The notes: a model not told the origin generated them from the letters alone. A stretch of 64,000 bases of DNA from an uncultured Clostridia bacterium (GCA_945868505.1 CAMBLO010000005.1:41845-105844); one strand, 5' to 3'. Positions 34,356 to 43,255 are shown, counted from the first letter of the stretch. Program-made: numbers and translations.

Positions 34356-35231
34356 ATGATGTCATATATTTTGGTTCTGGTGGCAGGGGTCAGTTGGGGG
34401 CTCATCGGCATTTTTACAAAAGCCATTGATGCTTTGGGCTTTACGGAAATGCAGATGCTTTTTGTAAAAGGAGTATTGGCAACGGCATTGCTGTTCCTGA
34501 TTATCTTTTTTAAGGACAGAAGCCAGCTAAAGCTGAAAAACTGGAAGGATATCCGTTACTTTATCGGCACAGGCATTTGCAGCTTCACCTTTTTCAGTTG
34601 GGCCTATATGAAGGCCATCAACCTGACCAGCTTGGGCGTGGCGGCGGTGCTGCTGTATACGGCACCCACCTTTGTGATGCTGTTTTCCATCCTGCTGTTC
34701 CATGAAAAAATGACGAAAATCAAAGGCGTTGTGCTGGGAATGACCTTCCTCGGCTGTGTGCTGGTAACAGGACTTTTGGAGGGCGGCAGTACCTTCACCT
34801 GGCAGGGGATTCTCATTGGGCTGGGCTCCGGCATTGGCTATGCCCTGTATAGCATTTTCGGTACTTATGCCATCAAGGCAGGCTATGGCTCCCTGAGCAT
34901 ATCCTTCTATACTTTTTTGATGGCAACGATTTTCATGGTTTTCTGCGTAAAGCCTGTGGCGGTTTTGCAGCAGATTACCGCCATGGGGCAGTGGCCCTTG
35001 GCAATCTCCTTTGCCCTGCTGACAACGGTGGTGCCATATCTTTGCTATACGAAGGGGCTCAGCGGTCTGCCTGCCAGTCAGGCCTCCGTTACAGCTACTA
35101 TCGAACCTGTGGTGGCGGCGATTTTGGGTATCGTTGTGTTCCATGAGAGTGCATCTTTCCTGAAAATCGCAGGCATCGTGCTGGTGCTTTCCTCCGTGGT
35201 GCTGATGAATAAACAAGGAACGAAAAACTGA
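34356..35231 (+). CDS. EamA family transporter (DMT superfamily)
   Basis: A 291-residue membrane protein with ten hydrophobic segments forming two EamA repeats; the first opens VAGVSWGLIGIFTKAIDALGF and the second LIGLGSGIGYALYSIFGTYA. The C-terminal signature PVVAAILGIVVFHE is typical of RhaT/YdcZ-like exporters. Substrate unknown. The AAGAGGTGG site sits just before two ATGs (34356, 34359); a GTG at 34350 overlaps the site and is unlikely. Confidence 0.88.
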   Translation: MMSYILVLVAGVSWGLIGIFTKAIDALGFTEMQMLFVKGVLATALLFLIIFFKDRSQLKLKNWKDIRYFIGTGICSFTFFSWAYMKAINLTSLGVAAVLLYTAPTFVMLFSILLFHEKMTKIKGVVLGMTFLGCVLVTGLLEGGSTFTWQGILIGLGSGIGYALYSIFGTYAIKAGYGSLSISFYTFLMATIFMVFCVKPVAVLQQITAMGQWPLAISFALLTTVVPYLCYTKGLSGLPASQASVTATIEPVVAAILGIVVFHESASFLKIAGIVLVLSSVVLMNKQGTKN

Positions 35232-35268
35232 AAAAAGCCCTGTATCCAAAGGATACGGGGCTTGATTT
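35232..35268 (+). terminator. Terminator after the EamA gene
   Basis: AGCCCTGTATCC (35236-35247) pairs with GGATACGGGGCT (35251-35262) with one G-T, then a T run after GA. Confidence 0.8.
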
Positions 35269-35319
35269 TTGTAAAAGCGGAGAAAGGCAAAGCCTTACGA
35301 ATGTTTTTTTGCATAAAAA

Positions 35320-35350
35320 AAGTGAGCCGGATGACTCACCTTTTTTTAAG
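35320..35350 (-). terminator. Terminator after the minus-strand ferredoxin gene
   Basis: GTGAG and CTCAC arms flanked by A7 and T7 runs at about 35313-35348, usable on the minus strand. Confidence 0.65.
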
Positions 35351-35356
35351 TAAGAA

Positions 35357-35527
35357 TTATTCAGCTTTGATAGCGCCTGTAGGGCAGTTACCTGCGCAAG
35401 AACCACAGTCGATACATTCAGCAGCGTTGATAACGTATACGCCGCCGTCTTCTTTGATGCAGCCTGTAGGGCAGCCGCCTGCGCAAGCGCCACAACCGAT
35501 GCATTCGGGACCGATTTTATGAGCCAT
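35357..35527 (-). CDS. 2[4Fe-4S] ferredoxin, clostridial type
   Basis: A 56-residue protein read on the minus strand from ATG at 35527 (site AAGGAGG) to TAA at 35357. It has two cluster motifs: CIGCGACAGGCP and CIDCGSCAGNCP, both CxxCxxCxxxCP. Size and layout are those of the abundant clostridial electron carrier for hydrogenase, pyruvate:ferredoxin oxidoreductase and similar enzymes. Monocistronic, with its own terminator. Confidence 0.95.
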   Translation of the reverse strand: MAHKIGPECIGCGACAGGCPTGCIKEDGGVYVINAAECIDCGSCAGNCPTGAIKAE

Positions 35528-35672
35528 TGGAAACACCTCCTTCTTCTTTCTACAAGCCTATTTTATATCAGAACTATGTAATTTGCAAGGTGTATTTCTT
35601 ATTTTTATGAGAAAAATACATCAAAAAAGGGGAAATCCTGTTTTTATATGTAAAAGATGTATTTTCTGCAAC

Positions 35673-36203
35673 TCACATCAATTTGTCGTTTTCCCGCTCC
35701 TGTCTTTGATATTCTTCCTTATATGCCTGATATTCTGCAGTGGAAACGCGGATCTCGTCATATTCTGCTTGGGTGATGGGGCGGACGACACGGGCGGGAA
35801 TGCCGTAGGCCATGTGGCCCTTGGGAATCCGCATCCCTCTTTTGACCACTGCCCCTGCGCCGATGAAGCAGTCCTCTTCGATGACAGCCCCTTCCTGTAT
35901 GATGGCACCCATGCCGATGAGGACATTATCGTGGATGGTGCAGCCGTGGATGATGGCGTTGTGACCGATGGTAACCCCTGCACCCACGGAAATATCGAAG
36001 CCCACTTCTACATGGAAGGTGACGTTTTCCTGCAGGTTGGTCTGATCGCCGATGGAAATTTTGCCATAGCCTGCCCGCACCACTGTACCGGGGTAGATGA
36101 TGACATCTTCGCCCAGGTCTACGCTGCCGATGACTTCCGCTGTGGGAAAGATGAAGCAGCTTTCGGGTACTTTGGGGATGAGGTTTTTATATTTGCGAAT
36201 CAT
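35673..36203 (-). CDS. Gamma-carbonic anhydrase family protein
   Basis: A 176-residue left-handed beta-helix protein with hexapeptide repeats (VIGSVDLGEDVIIYPGTVV, VTIGHNAIIHGCTIHDNVLIGMGA). The three zinc-binding His of the family are found as FHVEV, GHNAI and IHG. Members hydrate CO2 or serve as acyltransferase-like or metal-binding proteins, and activity often needs testing. The ATG at 36203 follows AAAGGAG; the in-frame ATG at 36221 has no site. Confidence 0.88.
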   Translation of the reverse strand: MIRKYKNLIPKVPESCFIFPTAEVIGSVDLGEDVIIYPGTVVRAGYGKISIGDQTNLQENVTFHVEVGFDISVGAGVTIGHNAIIHGCTIHDNVLIGMGAIIQEGAVIEEDCFIGAGAVVKRGMRIPKGHMAYGIPARVVRPITQAEYDEIRVSTAEYQAYKEEYQRQERENDKLM

Positions 36204-36281
36204 GGGGAATACTCCTTTCAAAAAAGCATCTTATTTATATGGTATTTTCTCCTGTCTCCATCATACAGGGAAAACAAAATC

Positions 36282-36332
36282 TTGACAAGAGGGATAGGAT
36301 TGCATACAATTCTATTTGCAAATGAATTGCAA
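36282..36332 (+). promoter_or_regulatory. Promoter and dyad operator of the metal ABC operon
   Basis: TTGACA (36282-36287), 17 bases, TACAAT (36305-36310). Immediately after it lies TTGCAA-5-TTGCAA (36316-36332), an interrupted palindrome covering the start of transcription. A metal-sensing repressor (Zur or AdcR type) would fit; the match to a known consensus is not exact. Confidence 0.68.
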
Positions 36333-36391
36333 TTTGATGAATGTCCTTTGTTCCAAAGGATTGTTTATCATACGAAGGAGCATTTGGAAGA

Positions 36392-37345
36392 ATGATGAAA
36401 AAGAAATTGATCTCTATGCTGCTGATGCTGTCTTTGCTTTTGACGGCCTGTGGCGCAGAACTAAATACAACTGAAAATAGCGAGAAACTGATCGTAGTTA
36501 CCAGCTTTTACCCCATTTATCTGCTGGCGCAGGAAGTGGTGGAAGGTGCGGAAGGGATAGAGCTGAAAAACATGGCACAGCCCCAGACCGGCTGTCTCCA
36601 TGATTATGAACTGACGATCTCCGATATGAAGCTTTTGGAGGGGGCAGATGTTCTCATTATCAACGGCGGTGGTATGGAAAGCTTTTTGCAGCAAGCCATG
36701 GAGCGGTATCCTGATTTGCAGGTGGTGGACACTTCCGAGGGAATCGAATTGTTGGAGGAAGAAGAACACCATCACCATGAGGAGGAAACGGCAGAGGAAC
36801 ACGCCGCCCATGCAGACCACGACCACGAAGGCAATCCTCACATCTGGCTTTCCCCCGCAAGGGCGGCAGAGCAGGTGGAGCATATCTCCGCAGCCTTATG
36901 TGAACTGGATGAAGCGGAAGCAGAGATTTTTGAAAAAAATGGGGCAAATTTCCGTGCAGAAGCAGAAATCCTGCTGAAACAGGCAGCATCTATCGGCATC
37001 CCTGAAGGGGAACATTCCGCCGTATTCCATGAAGGCTTTGCCTATTTTGCGGAATTGTTCCGTATGGAAAATGTATTCAGCGTTTTTGCTGACGAATATC
37101 AAATGCCTTCCGCCAAAGAACTGACAGAGGCGGCGGAGGAAGCAAAGGGACATGGTATCCATTTCTTCCTGACCGCCGATGATAGCGGAAGAATCTATGG
37201 GAAAACCTTGGCGGCAGAGGTGGACGAGAAAATCGTTCTTCTGGACCCTCTGACAACGGCGGAGGAAGAAAACCTTTCTTATATGGAAAGAATGGAGAAA
37301 AACATAGAAGCGGTAGAAAAGCATTGGAAGGAGGTCACAAAATGA
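36392..37345 (+). CDS. Metal ABC transporter substrate-binding lipoprotein, zinc type
   Basis: A 317-residue ZnuA/AdcA-like protein. The lipobox is LLTACG (Cys near residue 20). The first metal His lies in CLHDYELT. A His/Glu-rich loop (EEEEHHHHEEE, then HAAHADHDHEGNPH) is the hallmark of zinc binders, and PHIWLSP gives the second His. VFHEGFAYFAELF and FLTADD-type segments supply the other ligands. It captures zinc outside the cell. Its stop overlaps the ATPase start (ATGA). Confidence 0.92.
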   Translation: MMKKKLISMLLMLSLLLTACGAELNTTENSEKLIVVTSFYPIYLLAQEVVEGAEGIELKNMAQPQTGCLHDYELTISDMKLLEGADVLIINGGGMESFLQQAMERYPDLQVVDTSEGIELLEEEEHHHHEEETAEEHAAHADHDHEGNPHIWLSPARAAEQVEHISAALCELDEAEAEIFEKNGANFRAEAEILLKQAASIGIPEGEHSAVFHEGFAYFAELFRMENVFSVFADEYQMPSAKELTEAAEEAKGHGIHFFLTADDSGRIYGKTLAAEVDEKIVLLDPLTTAEEENLSYMERMEKNIEAVEKHWKEVTK

Positions 37346-38103
37346 GCAACGGCATCCATAACAGCTGCGGGCTTTGCAGCATTGAAATGAAAAATATCAC
37401 TGTCATCAGCGGCGAGGATACTCTGCTGGAAAATGTCAACCTGACCTTCCACTGTGGTGAATTGACTGCCCTCATCGGCAAAAACGGGGCAGGGAAAACC
37501 ACCCTGCTTCGTACCCTTTTGGGGGAACGGAATTATAAAGGAAGCATTTCCTTTACAGACCATCACGGTACGGTGCTTCCCGTGCCTCGCATCGGCTATG
37601 TGCCCCAGCACTTGGATTTTGACAAGAGTATGCCCGTTTCCGTATCAGATTTTATTGCGGCGGCAAAGGGCGGCAGAGCCGTTTGGTTTGGCAAGAATAA
37701 AAAAATGAAAGAAACCATCCAGAAGATGCTGGAGGAAATGGATTGCGGCTATCTGGCAGACCGCAGACTGGGGGCTCTCAGCGGCGGCGAACTGCAAAGA
37801 GTGCTTCTGGCTTTGGCGACAGACCCGGTGCCCGACCTGCTGGTGTTGGATGAGCCTGTTTCCGGTGTGGATATGGCAGGTCTGGATTTGTTTTATAAGA
37901 GGGTGACTGAATTGCGGGACAAACAGCACATGGCGGTGCTTTTGGTTTCCCATGATTTGGGGCTGATTCGTCAGTATGCGGATAAGGTTGTTCTCTTGGA
38001 TAAGACCGTGGTGGCGGAGGGAGAGGCCGACGAAGTTTTCGCAACGGAAGCCTTTAAGGAAGCCTTTGGCTTCCACAGTGGGGAGGTGACAGCATGGAAA
38101 TGA
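37342..38103 (+). CDS. Metal ABC transporter ATPase
   Basis: A 253-residue ATPase of the ZnuC/MntB type. Walker A is GKNGAGKTT near residue 49, Q-loop YVPQH, signature LSGGELQRV near 147, Walker B LLVLDEP, and H-loop SHD. The N-terminal 16 residues include NSCGLCS, a CxxC that is unusual for the family. Translated from ATG at 37342 after AAGGAGG, overlapping the lipoprotein stop. Confidence 0.93.
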   Translation: MSNGIHNSCGLCSIEMKNITVISGEDTLLENVNLTFHCGELTALIGKNGAGKTTLLRTLLGERNYKGSISFTDHHGTVLPVPRIGYVPQHLDFDKSMPVSVSDFIAAAKGGRAVWFGKNKKMKETIQKMLEEMDCGYLADRRLGALSGGELQRVLLALATDPVPDLLVLDEPVSGVDMAGLDLFYKRVTELRDKQHMAVLLVSHDLGLIRQYADKVVLLDKTVVAEGEADEVFATEAFKEAFGFHSGEVTAWK

Positions 38104-38930
38104 TTTATCGTTTTTTAGAGCTGCTGCCCTTCTCCATGTTTCAATATGATTTTATGAAGAATGCCTTTCTGGCGGCAATCCTGATTGCGCCGTTGTTTGC
38201 TCTGTTGGGCACCATGGCGGTCAACAACAAAATGGCCTTTTTCTCCGATGCCTTGGGGCATAGTGCCTTTACGGGCATTGGCTTGGGGGTACTGCTTGGT
38301 CTGGATGACCCTCTGCTGGCGATGCTTGCCTTTGGTATCTTCCTGGGCTTAGTCATTACCAAGGTGAAATCCGCCAATATGGTTTCTTCCGATACGGTCA
38401 TCAGCGTGTTTTCCTCGGCGGCACTGGCTTTGGGTATCGTCATTCTTTCTGCCAGTGGCGGCTTTGCAAAATACTCTTCCTATTTAATAGGGGATATCCT
38501 GACCGTAGGGCAGGGCGACCTGAGGGTGATTGCTGTTGTTCTCATCATTGCCTATCTTTTGTGGGCACTGCTGTATAATCAGCTTTTGCTTTTGAGCGTG
38601 AATCGTTCCTTGGCAGCCAGCCGCGGCGTAAAGGTCATGCTGGTGGAAAATATTTTCGTAATGATGGTGGCAGTGGCAGTTATGGTTTCCATCCGCTGGG
38701 TGGGTATCCTGATGATTAACTCCTTGCTGATTTTGCCTGCGGCGGCGGCAAGAAATATCACAGGCACCACAAGAAGCTACCACTGGACGGCAACGGTATT
38801 TGGTTTGGTATCCTCCGTAGTGGGCTTAGGTATTTCCTACACCTTTGGTACCTCTGCCGGGGCAACCATGGTATTGGCGGCGGCAGTGCTGTTCTTCCTG
38901 ACCTATTTTATCGGCAAGAGCCGCAAATAA
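38094..38930 (+). CDS. Metal ABC transporter permease
   Basis: A 278-residue ZnuB-like permease with about eight membrane helices. SDALGHSAFTGIGLG, VISVFSSAALALGIVIL and ILMINSLLILPAAAARN are typical of the ABC-3 permease family. It overlaps the ATPase gene by 10 bases and completes the three-gene transporter. Confidence 0.93.
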   Translation: MEMIYRFLELLPFSMFQYDFMKNAFLAAILIAPLFALLGTMAVNNKMAFFSDALGHSAFTGIGLGVLLGLDDPLLAMLAFGIFLGLVITKVKSANMVSSDTVISVFSSAALALGIVILSASGGFAKYSSYLIGDILTVGQGDLRVIAVVLIIAYLLWALLYNQLLLLSVNRSLAASRGVKVMLVENIFVMMVAVAVMVSIRWVGILMINSLLILPAAAARNITGTTRSYHWTATVFGLVSSVVGLGISYTFGTSAGATMVLAAAVLFFLTYFIGKSRK

Positions 38931-38991
38931 AGTTGAGTTTTGCAGAAAATTGTGCTATCTTATTTTTATTGGCGAGAAAGGAGATAGGATC

Positions 38992-39243
38992 ATGCACGTA
39001 AAATATGATACAAAAGGCATCTGCGCGGTTCGTCTGGAATTTGACGTAGAAGACGGCGTAGTGAAAAACATCAGCTTCCTGGGCGGCTGCGACGGCAACC
39101 ACAAGGGCATCGCGGCTTTGGCGGAAGGCATGGCTCCCGAAGAAGCGGCAAAAAGACTGAAAGGCATCACCTGCGGCAGAAGAAACACTAGCTGCCCTGA
39201 CCAGTTGGCCTGCGCTTTGGAAGAATTTTTGAAAAATCAGTGA
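38992..39243 (+). CDS. TSCPD domain protein
   Basis: An 83-residue protein ending in the TSCPD motif (NTSCPDQLACALEEFL). CAVRLEFDVEDGVVKNISFLGG and GCDGNHKG are shared with the TIGR03905-type small proteins. The domain is also found in ribonucleotide reductases, but the free protein has no known activity. The ATG at 38992 follows AAAGGAG. Confidence 0.88.
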   Translation: MHVKYDTKGICAVRLEFDVEDGVVKNISFLGGCDGNHKGIAALAEGMAPEEAAKRLKGITCGRRNTSCPDQLACALEEFLKNQ

Positions 39244-39313
39244 GAAAAATACCTGTTTTGGATGAAAAAACTGGGAAAAAGCCCGAAAACTGCGGATTCC
39301 CAAAGATTTTTTG

Positions 39314-39342
39314 TTGACAGCAGGGGGGACTTGTGTTATTCT
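39314..39342 (+). promoter_or_regulatory. Promoter of rpmG-secE-nusG and ribosomal genes
   Basis: TTGACA (39314-39319), 17 bases, TATTCT (39337-39342), expected start near 39349. Confidence 0.82.
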
Positions 39343-39349
39343 TTATGGG

Positions 39350-39403
39350 AAGACGCAGGTCTTTTTTTTGTGTGCGAAAAGGTTTTTCCCGCACAAAAAA
39401 ATT
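39350..39403 (+). promoter_or_regulatory. Leader with mini-hairpin and U-tract
   Basis: AAGAC/GTCTT (39350-39354 with 39359-39363) plus a T8 run stands at the very start of the transcript. The T run can instead pair with the A7 run at 39395-39401 in the larger TGTGCG/CGCACA hairpin (39371-39376 with 39390-39395). This could be an early pause or attenuation switch; speculative. Confidence 0.4.
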
Positions 39404-39444
39404 TAATCAGAAAACACACATCATCAGAGACGGAGGTGAAAATC

Positions 39445-39594
39445 TTGAGAACAAGAATTACCTTGGCTTGCACAGAGTGCAAACAGAGAAACTACAGCAC
39501 GACCAAAGACAAAAAAGTTATGCCTGACAGAATGGAAATCAAAAAGTATTGTAAGTTCTGCAAAGCTCACACACTGCATAAAGAAACAAAATAA
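39445..39594 (+). CDS. rpmG: 50S ribosomal protein L33
   Basis: A 49-residue protein starting with TTG at 39445 after CGGAGGTGA. It reads [17 protein letters not shown] and has CTEC and CKFC zinc-ribbon pairs, so it is the zinc-containing form of bL33. First gene of the secE-nusG-rpl block. Confidence 0.94.
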   Translation: MRTRITLACTECKQRNYSTTKDKKVMPDRMEIKKYCKFCKAHTLHKETK

Positions 39595-39634
39595 TCATGT
39601 GTGCGAGACATTCCGTAGTTAAGGAGTGAACGTA

Positions 39635-39901
39635 TTGGAAGAAAAGAACATCACAAACCCAACGAACGAAGTGAAGCAAACGAAGCCAGCGCAGGCAGCA
39701 ACAAAAAAGAAAAACAATGACAAAGATACTTTTGCCGATTATAAGGCAGAGTTCAAAAAGATCGTATGGCCTACACGCCCTGAAGTCGTGAAGCGCACAG
39801 CGACAGTTATTGTTACATCCTTCATCATTGGCGCAATTATTTTCTGTATGGATACGGTGTTTACTGCCGGTTACAGCGCGATCATCGGTCTTTTAGGTTA
39901 A
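39635..39901 (+). CDS. secE: Protein translocase subunit SecE
   Basis: An 88-residue protein with a charged, Lys-rich N-terminus and one C-terminal helix (TATVIVTSFIIGAIIFCMDTV), preceded by FKKIVWPTRPEV, the conserved SecE cytoplasmic motif. Start TTG at 39635 after AAGGAG; the GTG at 39626 overlaps the site. It is part of the SecYEG channel. Confidence 0.94.
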   Translation: MEEKNITNPTNEVKQTKPAQAATKKKNNDKDTFADYKAEFKKIVWPTRPEVVKRTATVIVTSFIIGAIIFCMDTVFTAGYSAIIGLLG

Positions 39902-39935
39902 TAAGCGGAAACGAATAGAAAAAGGATGGTTTAGA

Positions 39936-40493
39936 ATGTCTGAAGAAATCAATAAAGCTGAGGAAACAAAAGCAGTATCTGCTGAAGCTAGATGGTACGT
40001 TGTTCATACCTACAGCGGCTATGAAAACAAAGTAAAAGCCAACATTGAAAAAACAGTGGAGAACAGAGGAATGCAGGATCAGATCTTTGAAGTGAGCGTT
40101 CCCTTGCAGGATGTTGTGGAAATGAAGGACGGCCAGAAGAAAACAGTACAGCGCAAAGTGTTTCCCGGTTATGTACTGCTGAATATGATCATGAATGACG
40201 AGACATGGTATGTCGTTCGAAACACAAGAGGCGTGACAAGCTTCGTTGGTCCGGGCTCCAAACCCGTTCCCCTGACAGACGCAGAAGTGCGTTCCATGGG
40301 TATCGGCGGCGAGGTGGAAAATCTGGATGTAGAAGTTGGCGACAGCGTGCGTGTTGCCACAGGGCCTTTTGCGGATTCCGTTGGACAGATCAAAGAGATC
40401 AACGCCAACAAGAAGACGCTGGTCGTAAGTCTTTCCATCTTTGGCAGAGAGACACCGGTAGAGCTTGATTTCGCTCAGATCGATAAGCTTTGA
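39936..40493 (+). CDS. nusG: Transcription termination/antitermination protein NusG
   Basis: A 185-residue protein with an NGN domain (WYVVHTYSGYENKVKANIEK, FPGYVLLNMIM, GVTSFVG) and a C-terminal KOW domain (VRVATGPFADSVGQIKEIN). It binds RNA polymerase. A normal-length ATG start at 39936 is used, though the upstream site is weak (AAAGGATGG). Confidence 0.96.
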   Translation: MSEEINKAEETKAVSAEARWYVVHTYSGYENKVKANIEKTVENRGMQDQIFEVSVPLQDVVEMKDGQKKTVQRKVFPGYVLLNMIMNDETWYVVRNTRGVTSFVGPGSKPVPLTDAEVRSMGIGGEVENLDVEVGDSVRVATGPFADSVGQIKEINANKKTLVVSLSIFGRETPVELDFAQIDKL

Positions 40494-40547
40494 TAAAAGC
40501 TTCAAAATTTAGTCAATTGTTTGTCAAACGGCAGGAAACTCTGCCGA

Positions 40548-40577
40548 GTGGGAGGGAAAATCCCCGCTAATTACCAC
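40548..40577 (+). promoter_or_regulatory. L1-binding mimic upstream of rplK
   Basis: GTGGGAGGGA pairs through GAGGGA/TCCCC, with the outer GTGG/CCAC closing and an asymmetric loop in ACCAC side (GCTAATTACCAC). The pattern resembles the L1-binding stalk of 23S rRNA (GUGGGAG with GAUACUACC). A CGGCAG/CTGCCG hairpin precedes it at 40529-40546. Confidence 0.6.
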
Positions 40578-40596
40578 ATTTATAGGAGGTGCCATC

Positions 40597-41022
40597 ATGG
40601 CAAAGAAAGTAACAGGTTATATTAAATTACAGATCCCCGCAGCGAAGGCAACACCCGCTCCTCCTGTTGGTCCCGCACTGGGTCAGCATGGTGTGAACAT
40701 CATGGGCTTCTGCAAAGAATTCAATGAAAAAACAGCATCTCAGGCTGGTCTGATCATCCCTGTAGTAATTACAGTTTACCAGGATAGAAGCTATTCTTTC
40801 GTTACAAAAACACCCCCCGCAGCAGTTCTGCTGAAAAAAGCAGCCGGCATCGAATCCGCTTCCGGCGCACCTAACAAAACAAAGGTTGCAAAACTGCCTA
40901 AGGCTGAAGTAATGAAAATTGCTGAAATGAAAATGCCCGACCTGAACGCAGCAAGCGTTGAAGCAGCTTACAGCATGATCTGTGGCACAGCAAGAAGCAT
41001 GGGTATCGTTGTTGAAGAATAA
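40597..41022 (+). CDS. rplK: 50S ribosomal protein L11
   Basis: A 141-residue protein with the usual [20 protein letters not shown] opening and [12 protein letters not shown] and [12 protein letters not shown] segments; full length. Start after TAGGAGG. It binds the GTPase-associated center of 23S rRNA. Confidence 0.97.
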   Translation: MAKKVTGYIKLQIPAAKATPAPPVGPALGQHGVNIMGFCKEFNEKTASQAGLIIPVVITVYQDRSYSFVTKTPPAAVLLKKAAGIESASGAPNKTKVAKLPKAEVMKIAEMKMPDLNAASVEAAYSMICGTARSMGIVVEE

Positions 41023-41070
41023 GCCGAATTTTGATTCAAAAAAGAATTTTAAATAATTACGGCGAATAGA

Positions 41071-41099
41071 GTGGGAGGGAATTCTCCCGATACTACCAC
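41071..41099 (+). promoter_or_regulatory. L1-binding mimic upstream of rplA
   Basis: GTGGGAGGGA-ATTC-TCCC-GATACTACCAC contains GUGGGAG and GAUACUACC, the sequence of the 23S L1 site, closed by GAGGGA/TCTCCC-type pairs. It lies 18 bases before the GTG start, so L1 binding could block its own translation. Confidence 0.72.
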
Positions 41100-41116
41100 A
41101 TAAGGAGGTCACGAAA

Positions 41117-41812
41117 GTGAAAAGAGGTAAAAAATATAGCGAGGCAGCTAAACTCGTAGATAGCGCAATGCTGTATGATACAGCAGAAGCAATCGATCTG
41201 GTACAGAAAACATCTACTACAAAATTTGACGCTACAGTAGAAGCACATATTCGTTTGGGTGTTGACAGCAGACATGCTGATCAGCAGGTTCGTGGTGCCG
41301 TTGTTCTTCCTCACGGTACAGGTAAAACAGTTCGTGTATTGGTATTCGCAAAAGGCGACAAGGCTGAAGAAGCACTTGCAGCTGGCGCGGATTTCGTAGG
41401 CGCAGAAGATTTGATTCCTAAGATTCAGAATGAAAACTGGTTCGGTTTCGACGTTGCAGTAGCAACACCCGATATGATGGGCGTTGTTGGTAGACTGGGT
41501 CGTGTGCTGGGTCCTAAAGGCCTGATGCCCAACCCCAAGGCTGGTACAGTAACAATGGATGTTACAAAAGCAATCAACGACATCAAAGCTGGTAAGATCG
41601 AATACCGTCTGGATAAAACAAACATCATTCATGTGCCTGTAGGCAAGGTATCTTTTGGTTCCGAAAAACTGGCAGAAAACTTCCAGACTCTGATGAGTGC
41701 AGTAATAAAAGCAAAACCCCAGGCTGCAAAAGGTCAGTACCTGAAGAGCGTTGTACTGACAACAACAATGGGCCCTGGCGTAAAAGTAAACCCTGCAAAA
41801 ATTTCCGAATAA
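41117..41812 (+). CDS. rplA: 50S ribosomal protein L1
   Basis: A 231-residue protein, GTG start at 41117 after AAGGAGG. It has [48 protein letters not shown] and [19 protein letters not shown]. It binds the stalk of 23S rRNA and, by analogy, its own mRNA. Confidence 0.97.
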   Translation: MKRGKKYSEAAKLVDSAMLYDTAEAIDLVQKTSTTKFDATVEAHIRLGVDSRHADQQVRGAVVLPHGTGKTVRVLVFAKGDKAEEALAAGADFVGAEDLIPKIQNENWFGFDVAVATPDMMGVVGRLGRVLGPKGLMPNPKAGTVTMDVTKAINDIKAGKIEYRLDKTNIIHVPVGKVSFGSEKLAENFQTLMSAVIKAKPQAAKGQYLKSVVLTTTMGPGVKVNPAKISE

Positions 41813-41849
41813 TCTTTGGAAAAATCCTTGACAGGAGCTTGTTTATGGG

Positions 41850-42121
41850 TTAAAATAAACGAGTTGAATGAAAAACTTTCGTAATTGAAAGTCGGCTGTG
41901 GTACAGCCGATGGTATTCGTAAGGCTTCGCCTTACTCATGCCATTAGGTTGCCAAATGTCTGGCTGAGTATGCAAGCAAGCTTGCACACACCCAGCCGCT
42001 TGACAACACTTTCAATTCCATATTGCCGTAGACAGCAGGTGTGGTTCGCCGCGTAAATCCTGCCGAGGAAAATTGCTATGAGCTTTTGAGCCTCTTTGTC
42101 TATGTGCAAAGAGGCTTTTTC
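41850..42121 (+). promoter_or_regulatory. L10 leader (rplJL autoregulatory RNA) with terminator
   Basis: The gap before rplJ has several long-range pairings (GAAAGTCGG... with ...TTTCAAT) and the conserved TAGACAGCAGGTG and CCTGCCGAGGAAA elements of the L10 leader family. It ends in a terminator: GCCTCTTTG/CAAAGAGGC (42090-42098 with 42107-42115) plus T6. Excess L10-L12 complex would favour termination; the family is known, the fold here was read by eye. Confidence 0.82.
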
Positions 42122-42166
42122 AATGACATGAAACAAAGTAGGATTCCAAGGAGGTGTAAGGAAACA

Positions 42167-42667
42167 ATGGCAAAAATCGAACAGAAACAGGTAGTCGTAA
42201 ACGAAATCAAAGAAAAGCTGGAAAGAGCAACATCCGTAGTAATGGTTGATGCGAGAGGCTTGACTGTAGAACAGGACACTGCACTGAGAAAACAGCTCAG
42301 AGAAGCAGGTGTTGACTATAAAGTTTACAAAAATACAATGGTACACTTCGCAATCCAGGGCACACAGTTTGAAGGTCTGGATGAATATCTGGCAGGCCCC
42401 AGCGCATTCGCATTCTCTTATGAAGATGCAACAGCTGGCGCAAGCATCCTGAACAAAGTAGCTAAGGATGTAAAAGAGCTGGAATTCAAAGCAGGTGTAG
42501 TGGAAGGTATCGTATATGATGCAGCTGGTATGAAGCTGATCGCTGACATCCCTTCCAGAGACGTTCTGTTGTCCAAACTGCTGGGCAGCTTCAAGAGCCC
42601 CCTGTCCTCTTTCGCACGCGTTATCGATCAGATCGCAAAGAAAGACGGCGAAGCAGCAGCAGAGTGA
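42167..42667 (+). CDS. rplJ: 50S ribosomal protein L10
   Basis: A 166-residue protein starting [18 protein letters not shown], with [22 protein letters not shown] and [11 protein letters not shown] typical of L10. The ATG at 42167 follows AAGGAGGTG; the longer frame to 42041 crosses the leader terminator and is not used. It anchors L7/L12 dimers to the ribosome. Confidence 0.97.
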   Translation: MAKIEQKQVVVNEIKEKLERATSVVMVDARGLTVEQDTALRKQLREAGVDYKVYKNTMVHFAIQGTQFEGLDEYLAGPSAFAFSYEDATAGASILNKVAKDVKELEFKAGVVEGIVYDAAGMKLIADIPSRDVLLSKLLGSFKSPLSSFARVIDQIAKKDGEAAAE

Positions 42668-42751
42668 TTCGTTTCACAGCATAAAAACAGTCGCGTAGGC
42701 GGCACACTAAATTATTGAGATTAAACCAAATATTATCGGAGGTGCTTTACA

Positions 42752-43126
42752 ATGGCAAAACTGACAATCGAAGAAATCATCGCAGCAGTAAAAGAACTGA
42801 CAGTACTGGAACTGAATGATCTGGTAAAAGCAGCAGAAGAAGAATTCGGCGTATCCGCAGCAGCAGGCGTAGCAGTAGTAGCTGGTCCCGCAGCAGGCGC
42901 AGCAGCTGAAGAAAAAACAGAATTCGACGTTGAACTGACAGAAGTTGGTTCCGAAAAAATCAAAGTAATCAAAGTTGTTCGTGAAGTAACAGGTCTGGGT
43001 CTGAAAGAAGCTAAAGAAGCTGTAGACGGCGCTCCCAAGGTACTGAAAGAACAGGCTTCCAAAGAAGACGCTGAAGCAATCAAAGCTAAACTGGAAGAAG
43101 TTGGCGCTAAAGTAACACTGAAGTAA
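42752..43126 (+). CDS. rplL: 50S ribosomal protein L7/L12
   Basis: A 124-residue protein with the dimerisation domain ([21 protein letters not shown]), an Ala/Gly-rich hinge and the C-terminal factor-binding domain ([24 protein letters not shown]). Codon use is highly biased, as expected. It ends the ribosomal block; rpoB, usual next gene, is absent. Confidence 0.98.
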   Translation: MAKLTIEEIIAAVKELTVLELNDLVKAAEEEFGVSAAAGVAVVAGPAAGAAAEEKTEFDVELTEVGSEKIKVIKVVREVTGLGLKEAKEAVDGAPKVLKEQASKEDAEAIKAKLEEVGAKVTLK

Positions 43127-43158
43127 TTCAGCCCTTCTGAAATCCTAAGAATCCTTGA

Positions 43159-43190
43159 AATCCGCAGGAATTTTCCTGCGGATTTTTTTA
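43159..43190 (+). terminator. Terminator after rplL
   Basis: ATCCGCAGGA and TCCTGCGGAT arms (about 43160-43183) with an ATTT-type loop and seven T. Confidence 0.9.
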
Positions 43191-43220
43191 TAGAAAAATT
43201 TAAAAAAATAAAAAAACTAG

Positions 43221-43249
43221 TTGACAGATAGAAATTGGTATATTATAAT
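43221..43249 (+). promoter_or_regulatory. Consensus promoter of a candidate small RNA
   Basis: TTGACA (43221-43226), exactly 17 bases, TATAAT (43244-43249): both boxes match the sigma-A consensus perfectly. Confidence 0.85.
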
Positions 43250-43255
43250 AAATCC

